The notes beneath the pieces are model-generated. The model searched no databases and was not told where the DNA came from. It saw only the letters and a program-made list of their open reading frames with translations. The translations under genes were made by a program, and so were the position numbers. A stretch of DNA of 64,000 nt from Plazaster borealis (lineage: Eukaryota; Echinodermata; Asteroidea; Forcipulatida; Labidiasteridae): positions 15,464,501 to 15,528,500 of the forward strand of contig CM037459.1 in assembly GCA_021014325.1 (NCBI GenBank). The letters are read 5' to 3'. Shown in pieces: positions 1 through 47,600 of this stretch. The first letter of the stretch is position 1. Every line of letters starts with the position of its first letter.

Positions 1-1062
1 TTGTATTGTGAACTACAATCATTGCAAATACATCATGTTATTTAAACATTAATTCAGGTATTGTAAAAAAATAACAGCTGAACAAGGTTTCTTTATATTC
101 AAAGTTCATACACTGCAATTGCAGTCTACTCTGCTCTACTCTGATTTTTTGGAATACACTAGACATGATGATAAACGTAGTACATTGGAAGTGCAGTATA
201 TTGTCTGGTCAAAGTAAACACAAATTTGCAGGGATGAGAAATTTCAGACTTTTGTCTGAATTCATAATCTTTATGCCTACGTAGTGAGAAAAAACACTTC
301 TCTCCAGATAAATATAAATCCTGCTCTTGAATCTACTTCTCTAGTACTGAGGTTACTGTTCCCAGAAGCTCCTTGAAATCTATAACTCCAGGGGTTATCA
401 AAAGGTAGAAATGTCATCATTTCAAAATAAACTACATGTACATGTATGATCCAAGTTTCAGACTTATATAGACCGTGCAAGTCTCGCGCGTATTCGAACA
501 TTTTTGGGACCACTTTGGTCCCACGTACGATGCTTTAACGCGTGAAGGAAACAAACTCAAGCACTTTAACGGGTCCCAATGTTCGAATACGCACGAGACT
601 TGCACAGTCTATTGTCAGCAATGACTCTTACCTGTCATGCAGAGCTGTGAGTTTACTTTTGTTTGGTCTTGACTGATTTTCTGGCAGACTGTGTAGATGT
701 GAGTTGAGGGGCAAACAATTTTTGCAGGTTAGGTGGCTGTTGAATGTAATTTTATTGTGACTTTGTATTAAATGTTATTGTGATTTGGTTCTGTTATGAA
801 GGGTTGATGTCTTGTTTGATGTTTAAATTCATAGCCTTGCTATTCATTTACAGGCCCAGAGTCCCCCAGCATAACTGATCAAACACCCATTCATACTGGA
901 TTTAGTGACGGCCCATTTCCCAAGGCAAACGAAGTTCAGTCCTTTTCTGTGGATCCACCCCTGCCACTGTACGAAGTCAATATAAATGAATTGAAAACAC
1001 TGTTTTTGAGATGATGTTGGAATTTCTAAAACTCCTCAAGTTGACTTTCCTTTTTCCTGCAG
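1..1062. other. SMC5 intron, no coding exon seen
   Basis: AT-rich intron with one small MITE (469-611). An open stretch after a cag at about 853 does not resemble SMC5. Confidence 0.6.
469..611. mobile_element. 143-bp MITE, TAGACYGTGCAAG termini
   Basis: The ends form an inverted repeat of about 32 bp (TAGACCGTGCAAGTCTCG on the left, its complement with one or two changes on the right). The same termini bound larger elements at 47190-47876 and 59283-59989. The terminal TA on each side could be a Tc1/mariner-type target duplication. Confidence 0.8.
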
Positions 1063-35655
<34,593 letters not shown>

Positions 35656-36429
35656 AACAGTCAACATACAACAGGGTGCTACTAGATAATGCAATACAGC
35701 CCGCTGAATCTAGAAACGTTCTGCAGAAGACGTCACGGTCGTGGCTTGATTGTACAGTAAAACAGTCAACATACCACAGGGTGCTACTAGATAATGCAAT
35801 ACAGCCCGCTGAATCTAGAAACGTTCTGCAGAAGACGTCACGGTCGTGGCTTGATTGTACAGTAAAACAGTCAACATACAACAGGGTGCTACTAGATAAT
35901 GCAATACAGCCCGCTGAATCTAGAAGCGTTCTGTAGAAGACCTCGTCGCTTGATTGTACAGTAAAACAGTCAACATACAACAGGGTGCTACTAGATAATG
36001 CAATACAGCCCGCTGAATCTAGAAACGCTCTGCAGAAGACGTCACGGTCGTGGCTTGATTGTACAGTAAAACAGTCAACATACCACAGGGTGCTACTAGA
36101 TAATGCAATAGAAGTGTTCTGTAGAAGACCTCGTCGCTTGAGTTAACAGTAAAACAGTCAACATACAACTGGGTACCACTGGATAATGCAATACAGCCCG
36201 CTGAATCTAGAAGTGTTCTGTAGAAGACGTCACAGTCGTGGCTTGATTGTACAGTAAAACAGTCAACATACCACAGGGTGCTACTAGATAATGTAATACA
36301 GCCCCTTGAATCTAGTTGCGTTCTGTGGAAGACGTTCTGTCACAGTCTTTGCTTGATTGTATCTTAGGGGGTCACTTGGGTTGTGTTAATCTAGAAAATG
36401 GCATTTGTTTGTACAGCGTAAAGCCCCTA

Positions 36430-36773
36430 ATAGGGACACGTTGCCTTGGATTGGGCAAGTTGGTCTATAAAAAGCATTGCTGGTAACCGTTTGTTATAAA
36501 ATGCATATGCTTGGAAAGAAGTTTGATCCACACAAGTATGTCTCGAAATTGCGTGGTTTTCCTTTTACATCGTGAACAAACATGGTCGGCACAAAATGGC
36601 GGACCGTGTTAGTTCGCAAAGTAAAAGGAAAACCACGCAATTTCGAGGCATATTTGTGTGGATCATTGTATTCTACTTTTAAAACATCTTTCTAAACATA
36701 TGCATTTTATAACAAACGGCTACAAATGTTTTTTATAGACCAACTTGTCTGATCCAAGGCAACGTGTCCCTTT
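36430..36773. mobile_element. Foldback MITE in the SMC5 3' flank
   Basis: Arms of about 170 bp: tagggacacgttgccttgga, aagttggtctataaaaa and ttgcgtggttttcctttta pair with taaaaggaaaaccacgcaa, tttttatagaccaactt and tccaaggcaacgtgtccct. No ORF. If the SMC5 3' UTR extends to about 37.25 kb, this would be transcribed. Confidence 0.85.
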
Positions 36774-37245
36774 AAATTCGGGTCTATTGGAAGTAGTGGC
36801 TGAAATTACAGACAAACATAAAGTGCCTGTGTACAAACATAAATATTTTCCAGTGGAATTTCTCTTAACAGTAGGCAGGAAAATAATGTCAAATCATAAC
36901 TTTTAAAAGCTTTAAAAACATGACAACAGATTATTCCCGGAGGCTCCATTAAAATTATGATTTTGGTTTTTTGTTTTGAATAACGTGATCAACACTGACT
37001 GGCTGTCTTTTCCAATTTTAACTTTTATCTGTTTTATAAAAATTATAAGTATTGTGGTACTGAAAGAAAAAAACTTGTTTATGGTGTTAAACGTGTTGAA
37101 TTTGTGGTTAGCTTTATACATTATTCACTTAACATACTTCTGATGCAGGCCGCCACCAAAATTTCTTGATTTATTTGTTATTATTTTCTGTTGTTGATGT
37201 TTATCTTTTCTTTGTTTGATCTTCAAAATGGTTCAATGGGGTATG

Positions 37246-37251
37246 AATAAA
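37246..37251 (+). terminator. candidate SMC5 polyadenylation signal
   Basis: The first clear AATAAA downstream of the SMC5 stop that I noticed, about 1.6 kb after it. An ATTAAA near 36949 is an alternative. There is no transcript evidence. Confidence 0.25.
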
Positions 37252-39179
37252 TACGCAAACTGATGGATTTATTACTTTTACCATCTTAATAGTCTGAGAA
37301 AGGTATTATTGAAATGGGATTTTGGGACAAAAAAACCTTTGTGAATGGCTAATTGTTTGTTTTGTTTTGTGTTCTTTATTTTCTAGTTAAATATTTTAGG
37401 AAAACAGAAATCAAAAGAATACACAAGTACTTGTTAATTTAGTCACAACACAGTTTGAAATTGTGAACATTAAATCTCAATTTTGAATCTGTTAGTGTGT
37501 AACTAGGGGTGTGAAATCCTCTCCTTACCCACCTTCTTCAAAATTGTTCAATCTAAAAGAGGTTTTATTAATGCTATTATAATGAAGTTATCCTCTTTTC
37601 ATACCAGAGCTTTGCAGATTTTGTATAATTGTTTATTTGTTGTTTTCGTGCACTTCAACACTGTCTCATCAACTGAATGCAGCCATCCTTCTAGATGTCC
37701 CATCTCTTGAATTGTTAACCCATGTATATGACAAGGTTATTAAAATTTAAACTTCAAATGGTCAAAACTAGTACATTAAATTTCAACGGGCAGGAATGAA
37801 GCAAGGAATGACATGCGTGTAGATGGCCATGTTAAAATGTATACACATAGTTTAAACCATTACTTGGCCAAAGATCATCAAACCAGGAGCGATCAATCAC
37901 AAAAGTTGATATTTGACTGGCAACCAAGGTTTACCAATATTTGCTATCAACATGTGACCATCTGTATGATATGACAGCCAGCCAAAGCATACATGGTGTA
38001 CAAGTAGCTTTATGGTGGATGTTGTGCAAACTGTGCACTCACTAATTTGAGCATGTAACATATCACGCCCACTTAAACACGCTCTTGTGTATCATTTTGG
38101 GAAAACAAAATAAAAAGCAATAAGCTTGAAATATAAACAGATAATCATTTGAAAACCTGAACTGGCTCATACGGGTTGAATTCAGTCAAATTATGGAGGT
38201 AGAAATACAAGGAGACACATGGGAAGACCACAACTCATTTAGGGCAATGCTGTACAAATCCAATTGAACCATCAGCTGATTCTGCCAGTGTACAAGAGAC
38301 AGCTTTCCACACTGAAACCATTCATTACTGGAGTGAAGTGTTCTGCTAAACTTGCATGAATCTAGCGATATTATGTGTTATATTTAGCAGGATATTCAAA
38401 AGGCACCTCACATCTCCCGTGTATAAAAATCCAGCCAAACTCTAGTGTCTTTTGTTTTCATAGGTGTGTGTAATACAGATGTGGATCACCATGGACCAAA
38501 ACAATTTTATGTGGTTAAAAATACATCTGGAATTAAAATTGTTGATGTGTAAAATCTTTGTCTGCACAGATGCAGGCAATTCTGATAAGAGCATTACAGC
38601 CTTTGGGTTTTGCAGGTTATTTCATTAATCTTCCCTTTTGATCATTGTATTTTAAATTGCCAGTCACATAACCACATAGACATGGAACTGTAAGCTATTG
38701 GGTCTCCTTCTCTGTTAACCTCCATGGTCAAATTGACTTTAAATCTAGTTTTCCATTTTCTACCAGTGTAGGGCAAATTTAGTCTTCGATAAATAATTGG
38801 CAATCTCCACAGAAGATGCCTTGACTATCACTATATTAAACAAAGAATGAGAAGTTGATAAATAAATTACTGTGTAAAAGTTACTCAATGATCATTGTTT
38901 TGTTATCAAGATTTTAACACCCTTGCTTATGTGTACATGTAGAAAGCTGAGTTTGTCCACAATACATGTATATCTTGCTCATGTGAAAGGTCAGCAAAAA
39001 GTCAGCTCAAAAACTATTTAAAATTATAATTGAATAATTTTTTTTACAATAGCACTTAAGGCAACCAACCTTTAATTCGATGGAAAAAAGGCAAGATTTA
39101 AAAAAATACACAATTCCAGGGATATTACGTTAACTTGTACAGCAAAGTCAAGCATAAAGGTCGGGTCATAGAATGGTTT

Positions 39180-39545
39180 TTGTAACCGTTATTTATCTAT
39201 TTGGCAAAATTACAAAGAAATATACAAACAAAATCACTTGTAAAAGTTTTAGCTGAATACAGTGTCTACTTGCTGAGAAAACAGCATAAAACTGTCAAGG
39301 TATTTTCACACGAGTATCAAATCCATCCACGTACTAACCACATCTCTGGCCACAGCATTAGCGAACGGACACCAACCCTCAGAAATCTGAGAAACGATAC
39401 CTGCAAGAATCGTTTCTCAGATTCAAATGTTTTTTGGTGACAAATTATCCAAACCATATTACTTTGAACGGAATCCTTTCTCAAAATAGTTTATCAATGG
39501 CTGCAGTGCTTCTCACCAAGTAAGTTTTTATGGTCAATAATTCTT
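39180..39545. mobile_element. Degenerate MITE of the AAAGGCA family
   Basis: Shares the gatctgagaaacg...cgtttctcagatt hairpin and the gcagtgcttctcaccaagtaag block with 3049-3385. The ends are eroded and it is abutted by the foldback MITE at 39571. Confidence 0.6.
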
Positions 39546-39570
39546 AAGTGAGTTTTGGGAGTTGATGTAA

Positions 39571-40031
39571 ACTGCTCACAAAAAGTTAGGAAACGTTTTT
39601 TAATCAAGTATATTTTTATTATTTATTACTCTCTTTGTATATGTTATATATCAATGCAAAGCTGAAGTGTTCCTCTTTAAAATGATACCACATTTGCAAT
39701 GATTACATGTTGCTGAATTTGGCTACATGAATGACAATGAGGCAAAGTCACAAATCAAATGTGCCAAAATTACCGCGTGTTTGAATTACAGTGTCAATTT
39801 GTTTGTTCACACAGTAACACAAAATTAGCAATTTTGTGTTACATTGATTTGTGACTTTGTCTCATTCTCATTAATGTGGCCAAGTCCAGCAACATGTCAT
39901 CATTGCAAATTTGGTATCATTTTAAAGAAGAACACCAGCTTTCTATTGATATGTAACATAATACAAGAGGGTAATAAATAATAAAAATATACATGATTAA
40001 AAAAGTTTTCTAACTTTTTGTGAGCAGTTTA
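39571..40031. mobile_element. Foldback MITE (CTGCTcACAAAAAGTTAGG family), copy 2
   Basis: Nearly identical over its full length to 1912-2360. Here both ends are intact (aaactgctcacaaaaagtt and aactttttgtgagcagttt). The high identity of two copies 37 kb apart suggests recent mobility. It lies in the SMC5/DHDH intergenic region. Confidence 0.85.
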
Positions 40032-41470
40032 GTTTTATAGCGAGTTGCTTCAAGATATTAAGTTCTGTCTATATGAATTACATGTATTCCGTTTTACAAC
40101 AGATCTTTCCAAATTCACCAGTAGCAAATGATTTTGTTATTATACACCAGACATGTACAATGTCATACATTGTGAATTATACATTGAGAATGAGTTAGAA
40201 CCAATAATTACTAATGTAATTTCTGGAAAAGGACAACCTTTACATACAAGAAAGAATACATGAAATAAAACAGCAGCCATTACCAGCAGCAGCACCAGAG
40301 TAGTGGGCATTGTGCTGCCTAGCACCCCCATCATATAGTCCCCAGTTGTCCATCACTTACAATAAGAATATAACATGGCAGTTATTCAATTCAAGGTACA
40401 TAATAGTATAAAATACACATTACAGTCATAAACATTTACGTCTTTATAATAAAATGTTTCCATTACAAAATTTGTCATAAACATATACGCCTTTATAATA
40501 AAATTTTACATATTTTAAAAGACTCCAATGCTTATTATGTATATTTCATATATATTTCAGTTGTTACGTCTAATATTGAAAAATCTGTCCAAGGTATGAG
40601 GCATTGTTTATGGCTGCAAGTATTGTTTCCAATCAGAATGGTGAAACATGATATTAAAATCATTGAGGTTTTACCTCAATGATTAAATAAAGTTTTTAAA
40701 TTTCTTTACCCAATCATGGACTTGGGACAGACAGGAAATGTTATCTTCCGCAATGCAAGCCATTTGTCAGAATTATTAACCATATTTCATCAGAAAGAAC
40801 ATGACAAACCCACGACATCAACTGAAGTTATTATCAAAATACATGTATTGTCAATATGATGCATTTGCAGGTCTATGGTTCATCAGGATCAGTTCTCATA
40901 TCACCCTTTGCTGCAAGATGATCTTGATGCTATTACAGGAAGACATGCATATATCTATATGTAGAGACTCTGTAGATCCTGTCTGTTCAGAGGGTGTCAT
41001 CTCCACACTTATAGGATACATTGCCTGCCATACAGTTTCAAGGATTTTTAATTTCTGTGCACACAATCACACCTTGGTTTCAAACTTTAAAAAAAAAACC
41101 ATTATATACCTTTTTAACTATAACAATCATCGCACAAATCCATACAAGTTGCAGTTCCATTTAACGCAGAGTATAATAGTCCATAATACTGTTTTAAGAA
41201 TTAAACCTGTTAATAAACATTCTCATTGATGATCTTTAATTCAACAACCTTTACTTTACATACCATTATTTGATCCAACTGAACCCCACAAAACCACATT
41301 AAACCTAGCTCCCCAAGTACTGATTGGTAATGATAACATTCATCAAAATACTAAATATTTTGATTGTATTTGCAAAAGCAAAACAAAACTTAAAAATTTC
41401 TTTGAAGATAAATAAATCTTTTTGATTATAAGGTAAACATGATTTGATGTATTAGGCATCATGCAGGTCA

Positions 41471-41601
41471 TTATTGACAAGTCATAGGTCCTTTTTCCAT
41501 GTCAGCTTCAAGTAGATATCCAAGATCATGGCGTGCATTCTGGAGAAGCTCAGCTACCGACAGACTTTCATCATGCCTGACAACTGGACATTCTTTGAGA
41601 C
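41471..41601 (-). CDS. DHDH: DHDH exon 7 (C-terminus)
   Basis: Two bases, 42 codons and TAA, LKECPVVRHDESLSVAELL to KGPMTCQ, equal to the family's ESPVIPLxESxxLAxIxxxxRxxxG end with a short extra tail. Acceptor ttttgaag. Confidence 0.93.
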
Positions 41602-44600
41602 CTTCAAAATCACAATCAAATAAATTGGATGTGGTATTATAGCTAAGTTAAAAACCTTTGTAAATTGATTTTCTTATCTAGTTAAGAGGACTCCACATCT
41701 GGGATAGCTACAGAGAGGTACTACATTGATACAGCTTTTTTATATTTTTTTATTATTATTTATTTATTTTTTGGCACTGACAAGAAGGTATGCATTTAAC
41801 CATGAAACTTTGGACAACAAGAGGATCTGCATGAGGATATATAAACTTCTTTGTTCTTATGTGAGGACAAGATCAATAATTGTTTACCTTTAATAAGGCA
41901 CTGCCTAACAGCTTCAGCTTCATATTGTAACCCAACAAAGTTGTCAAAACCAAACGTAGCACTCGTTTTAGGAAGTGGAAAGTTCAGCACGTCTGTGGTT
42001 TCTTTTGTAGTCACTTCCAATTGAGTCGGGCACCAAAACGGATTTTTTATCTAAAGGCAAAACATGATTGACATTTTAAGCTAGGCAAACCGGGTCAGGA
42101 AATAAACAGAACCGATACCATTTCTTAACACTATATGAAGATATATGCCATGGACCTGTGGCATTGCTAGACATTTTTTAGGGGGGTGGGGTGTAGTTGG
42201 GGCAGGCGGGGAAAAGAAATAATTTTGTTTAGGGGGCTTTAGAACGTGTTTTCTATACGAAGTTGAACATGCACTGCCTAACTACAACACTCACAAGCAG
42301 GAAATACTGGAAATAGACCCCTTGCATATGACGTCATAAGACCTGAACAGCAACCTATCAATGAAGACCTATCATTGGCTGAGAGTTGTGAGCGGTGCGT
42401 ACATGCGTGCCATTGTTCAACATCAGCGATGGCGACCAATGCAAGGGGTCTATTCAACCAGGGGGAAAAAATAATGTATTTGGGATAACGGGATGGGCTA
42501 AAGGCAGTTATAAAGGAAATGGATAGCTACAAGATCAGTATTCTTGGGCTGAGCGAAGTCCGCTGGACAAGTTCAGGAGAATTTACATCAGAGAATAAGA
42601 CCATCCTGTTCTCTGGGAGACAAGATAACATCCATCGTGGAGGTGTCGCCATCATTCTTGATAGAGTCGCGAAGAATGCACTTGCTGAGTGGGTTCCAGT
42701 AAATGAGCGACTGATCAAAGCGAGGTTTGTGACTCCACATGCCAAAGTCTCCATCATCCAGTGCTATGCGCCTACCAATGACCATGAGGACGAACAGAAG
42801 GACGTTTTCTACCAACAACTGCAAGACCTGGTAGACCAGGTCCCACGTCACGATATAAAAATTGTCATGGGGGACATGAACGCACAGATAGGCGGAGACA
42901 GAGCAGGATATGAAAATGTTCTCGGCCCACATGCCTATGGAAGGCGAACAGAGAATGGAGACCGCTTCATACAGTTCTGCTCTATGAATGATCTCAAGAT
43001 TGGTTCATCCATGTTCCAGCACAAGGATATGCACAAGATTACATGGATCTCAAACGATAATAGAACTGTCACACAGATTGACCATTTTGCCATTGGCCCA
43101 GGCTGGAGCGTTCCATGTCTGCAGGACACTCGATCGCAACACTTAACATCAAGCTGAAAAGGAAAAAGAAAACGACAACAACTCCACCAAAGAAGTTTGA
43201 CATAGCCAAGTTGAAAACCCCCCAAATCCAGGAGAGGTTTCAAATATCCATACAGAATCGCTTTGATGCTCTGGCAGAGCCCACACCAGGTTCAACTGAT
43301 TGGTGGGACCAGCTCAGGGATGCAATGAGAACAGCAGGCGAAGACATCCTTGGGTACAGAAACCCTTGAAGGAAGAATGGATCAGTGACCGCACATGGAG
43401 GCTCATTGCCAAGAGGAAACAGCTAAACCAGAAACGTCACAACAAAGCGTCAAACAACACAACCTCTTGTCAGGCCTACATGGAGAAGGACAGAGAAAAC
43501 AAGCGTAGTGCCCAGCGAGACAAACGAGAGTGGTTGGACAACCAAGCAGAGAAAGCAGAAGAGGCAGCTGCCCGCAATGACATGCGATCAGTGTACCGTA
43601 TTGCTAAGAAAATCACTAACACCACTTCTTCAAGATCAGGCCCTATTAAGACCAAAGACGGCATACTTTTATCAAGTGGAGAGGAGAAGCTGGCAAGGTG
43701 GGCGGAGCATTTTTGCCAGGTTCTAAATCGACCAGACCCTGCAACCCCTGCTGATCCTGAAGACCCGGCAGCCACTCTCCTCATCAACACAGAAGATTTT
43801 ACTATAGCCGAAGTGAGGAAAGCCATCAAAACGTTGAAAAACAACAAGTCACCAGGCATTGATGGTATCACTGCAGAAATGCTGAAAGCAGGTGGTGAGG
43901 AATCCATTCAGTGGATGTGCAAGATCTGTAACCAAGTGTGGAAGTCTGGAATTGTCCCAGAGGACTGGAAAGATGGTACTATCATCTGTATCCAAAAGAA
44001 AGGGAGCCTTGCTGATTGCGACAACTGGAGGGGTGTAACCTTACTGTCTGTTCCTGGCAAAGTTTACTGCAAGATGATTCTGAACCGGATCTGTGACCTG
44101 GTAGATAATGGGCTGCGTGAGGAACAGGCAGGTTTCAGACCGAAACGCTCCTGTGCAGAACAGATCTTTACTCTCCGTCGCATCATTGAGAAGAGCCAGG
44201 AGTTTCAGGTGCCTCTTGCAGTCAGTTTCATTAATTTCAGTAAAGCTTTTGACAGTATTCACAGGCCTTCCTTATAGAGGATACTCCTTTCATATGGCAT
44301 TCCGGAAAGGATGGTCAAAGCAATAGGAAACATCTATGACAACTCCCGCTGCCGTGTTCGGACTGAAGACGGTCTCAGTGACTGGTTCCAGGTACTAACT
44401 AGTGCACGCTAAAGCTGTATCCTCTCTCCTATTCTATTCGCTGTGGCCATTGATTGGGTTCTGAAGAAAGCCACGAAGGACCATGGAATCGTTTGGACTG
44501 GAGGAGCCAAACTGTCCGACCTTGATTTTGCTGATGATATCGCAGCATTGTCCGACAGTACCCAGGGTCCCCAGACTGTAATGGACTCCATCAGTGATGC

Positions 44601-47600
44601 CTCAGCTGGACTGGGTCTTATGATCAGCAGAAAGAAAACAAAAATCATGCTTTCAGGTGATCACCAGACAACACCTGCCATCCTCATTGGGCAAGATGAA
44701 GTTGATGAGGTGGATGACTTTACCTACCTGGGAAGTTCCATCAACAGCCAGGGATCAATGGATCATGAAATTAGCTGCAGAATAGGTAAAGCCTCCGCAG
44801 CCTTCAACCAGCTTAATAAGATCTGGACAAGCAAGAAGTTCTCTCTTCAAACCAAGCTTCGCTTTTACAATTCCAACGTGCTATCTACTTTACTCTATGG
44901 CTGCGAAATTTGGCACTTAAAATTGAGTCAAGAGAAGAAACTTGATGCCTTCGACTCAAGATGCCTAAGGAAGATCTTGGGCATTAAGTGGAGTGACTTC
45001 GTCCGCAACGAGGAGGTCAGAGAACGATCACAACAAACTCCAGTGTCCAGCACCATCTGTGGGCGGCGCATGAACTGGCTTGGCCATGTTTCGCGGCTCC
45101 CCCCTTCGAGACTCGCCAATCAAGTCCTGTGGTGGAACCCGCCGGGAAGAAGGAGGAGAGGCCGACCTAAAATGAACTGGCACCAGACCATCCAGCTGGA
45201 CCTTCATAGGGTCAATAAAGGCTGGAGCGACGTCAGGTCAATGACTGCTGACCGATCTGCCTGGAGAGCGTTGACTGCCTCATGCGAGGAGCCCCTAAGT
45301 CTAAGTAAGATGGGCTAACCTATCCCTGAGTCATTTTAAATTACAGCTATGAGAAACTGAACAAAAACTCCATAAACTAGAGGTTTTTTTAATCTTGGCA
45401 TTTTGCAGCTCAGAAAGCTTGTTATATTGAAGCTAAGGGATGTGAAAAAACAAGTACCTCTCCATAGCAAATAGGAGGCACCATTAGAACAATAGAGTGA
45501 TGCAATGCGAAAATAGAATTAGCTGTTGCAAACTGCTTACCAATCAAAAGGACCTATGGTATAAATGCACAAAAAAGTTAATGGTCTGACGTTTCGACCC
45601 TATACAGAGTCTTTCTCGAAGGATAAATGACAACACAACACACATCAACAGGAATACAAGTATAACAGAAGCAGTCAAGTGGAAATACATGAATAGAAAG
45701 AGGGAGGGGGGCACAAAGCACACAAAAAACCAAGGGGTAAACAATGAATAAAGAGACATGGAGGAGTATAAGGAAGGGGCTAGTTTGACCACAAGAAGTT
45801 GGAAACACAAAGGACAAAATCAAAGGTGGGAAGAGGGAGAACAAGTAATTAATTAGTGAATAAGGCAGACTACACAGGAGGTTATCTGTGGAAAAAAAGG
45901 AGCGGCAAAGACAAAAAGATATTACTCATTTTTCTTGGATGTTCAGACCATGGGGTTGAATGGTCTGGAGGCGCCTTATCCACAGTTTCTCCCTACTCAG
46001 GGGAACTGTGGTTACCTACATGTGCCTGAATGCCCTGTAAAATCATGTCAGAAATAGAGTGATTAGGAAAAATCAAAGTGATTTCCTACAGGTGTATCCA
46101 GCTTTTGGGTGTTGACTGTGGATCTGTGGCCGTAGAAACGCCTCTTGAGTGCAGTTCTTGTTTCACCTTTATATTGTACACACAATAAACTTTGCAAGAT
46201 ATCAGATGAGATTAGTGGTGGTGCAGGCATGGAGGAAAAATTAGACTTTTTCCTCCATGGTGCAGGTGACACTACCCCTTGTCTTATGAATGGTACCACC
46301 AGTATGGCTGCAGTAAAGGAGTTCAATTATGTATATTCGGTTTGCGGTAACATGTGTGTATTTCCTTGATGAAGTATTGCTCCATTGATTTCCCTTGCAA
46401 GAACTCCTCAAACTGAAATGGTGGAAATAAACTCTTTAAATTTGTCGTCAAGTTATGTAGTGATCAGCCCTTACTGTTAGCTTTCTGTTCTTTGAGAACT
46501 TGTCTTGCTATGATGACTGTCGCGGAGTAGATTCCAGAATTCGGCAAACTACTAAGTTCTGAAAAGAACTGTCCTGCTTATTAACTATTACCTGAAGCTA
46601 GGTAGGAAATCGGCCGGTCAATTTATAAACAAAATGACCTGAATGAAGACAAAGTATCGTTAATAAAAAATATCCGTATAAATGTGGATTACTTTGTCCC
46701 TCCTTTTAGCAGCATTTTAATTCAATCTCAGAAAAGTGGTTGAACTTTTTGAAGGAGCGATAAACTGTTAAATTCAGAAGTTATTCCCTCATAATTTCTT
46801 TTCCACCACCTGAGTATTTCCCCACAGTTGACTAAGGGTCGTTCCAAAGAATTGTATTTAGCGCACTTTGGTAATCACACCCGTATTATAATAGAGTGGT
46901 CCAATGTCATCACATTGGCTACCAATCATGAGGTCAATTAACGTACAACAACTGAGACCATGCAGGGCATTGTTGCAATAAAGAGTATTAACAAACAGAG
47001 GGGGCACAGGTCACAGGTCATCAGCAATGAGAAAACTGAAGGAGCAAAGAAGAGGTCGGTTGACACTATGGATTATGCTGATTATAGACCTTCAGGGCAT
47101 GTGGGTCACTGGCCACAGTGGAAGATCAAAGACAAACGAAGCAAGAAGTTTGGTTGGACCATTGACCTTCAAACACAATGGGTTGCTTATAGACTGTGCA
47201 AGTCTCGCGCATATTTGAATTTCCGGGACCATTGTGGTCCCAACCATATGGAGATTTACGTGGGCAAGATTTTTTTTTCTTCAATTATTTTAGTTTAACG
47301 TGGTTTATGACCATGAAAAAAATTAATATGTTGTTGGGAATGTAATACTTAGTGGTAAAAAATAGGAGAGTAAAATCAGTTAAACAATATAACAAAGAAA
47401 ACCTGAGAATAAAGTTGACCTCAACTTCCGGTTGCTGCAAAAAAGGTTTAAAATTGTGCTCGCCTCCGATCACAAAACTTATGTAACGCTTGTTTTGGAT
47501 GCGCGATGATAATCGCCAGATGCTGTAATTGCAACGCGAAGCCTTTTCATTGCAGTCTATGGTTGTTGAGGCTTCAGCGTCTTCAATTTTACGCCCGTGT

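Larger units (their letters stand above)
36774..41470. other. SMC5/DHDH convergent intergenic region
   Basis: AT-rich, holding two repeat copies (39180-39545 and 39571-40031), a small hairpin at about 40659-40685 (AATCATTGAGGT pairing with ACCTCAATGATT), and possible 3' UTRs of both genes. A minus-strand ATTAAA at 41235-41240 could serve DHDH. The longest ORF (142 codons at 40801) resembles no family. Confidence 0.5.

Noticed and set aside
853..1014. Possible upstream SMC5 exon after a cag
   Set aside because: The open stretch does not resemble the conserved LCQFLPQ segment expected before exon w1, and no donor fits.
40801..41229. 142-codon ORF in the intergenic region
   Set aside because: No recognisable family, composition like the surrounding AT-rich DNA, and it overlaps the likely DHDH 3' UTR.
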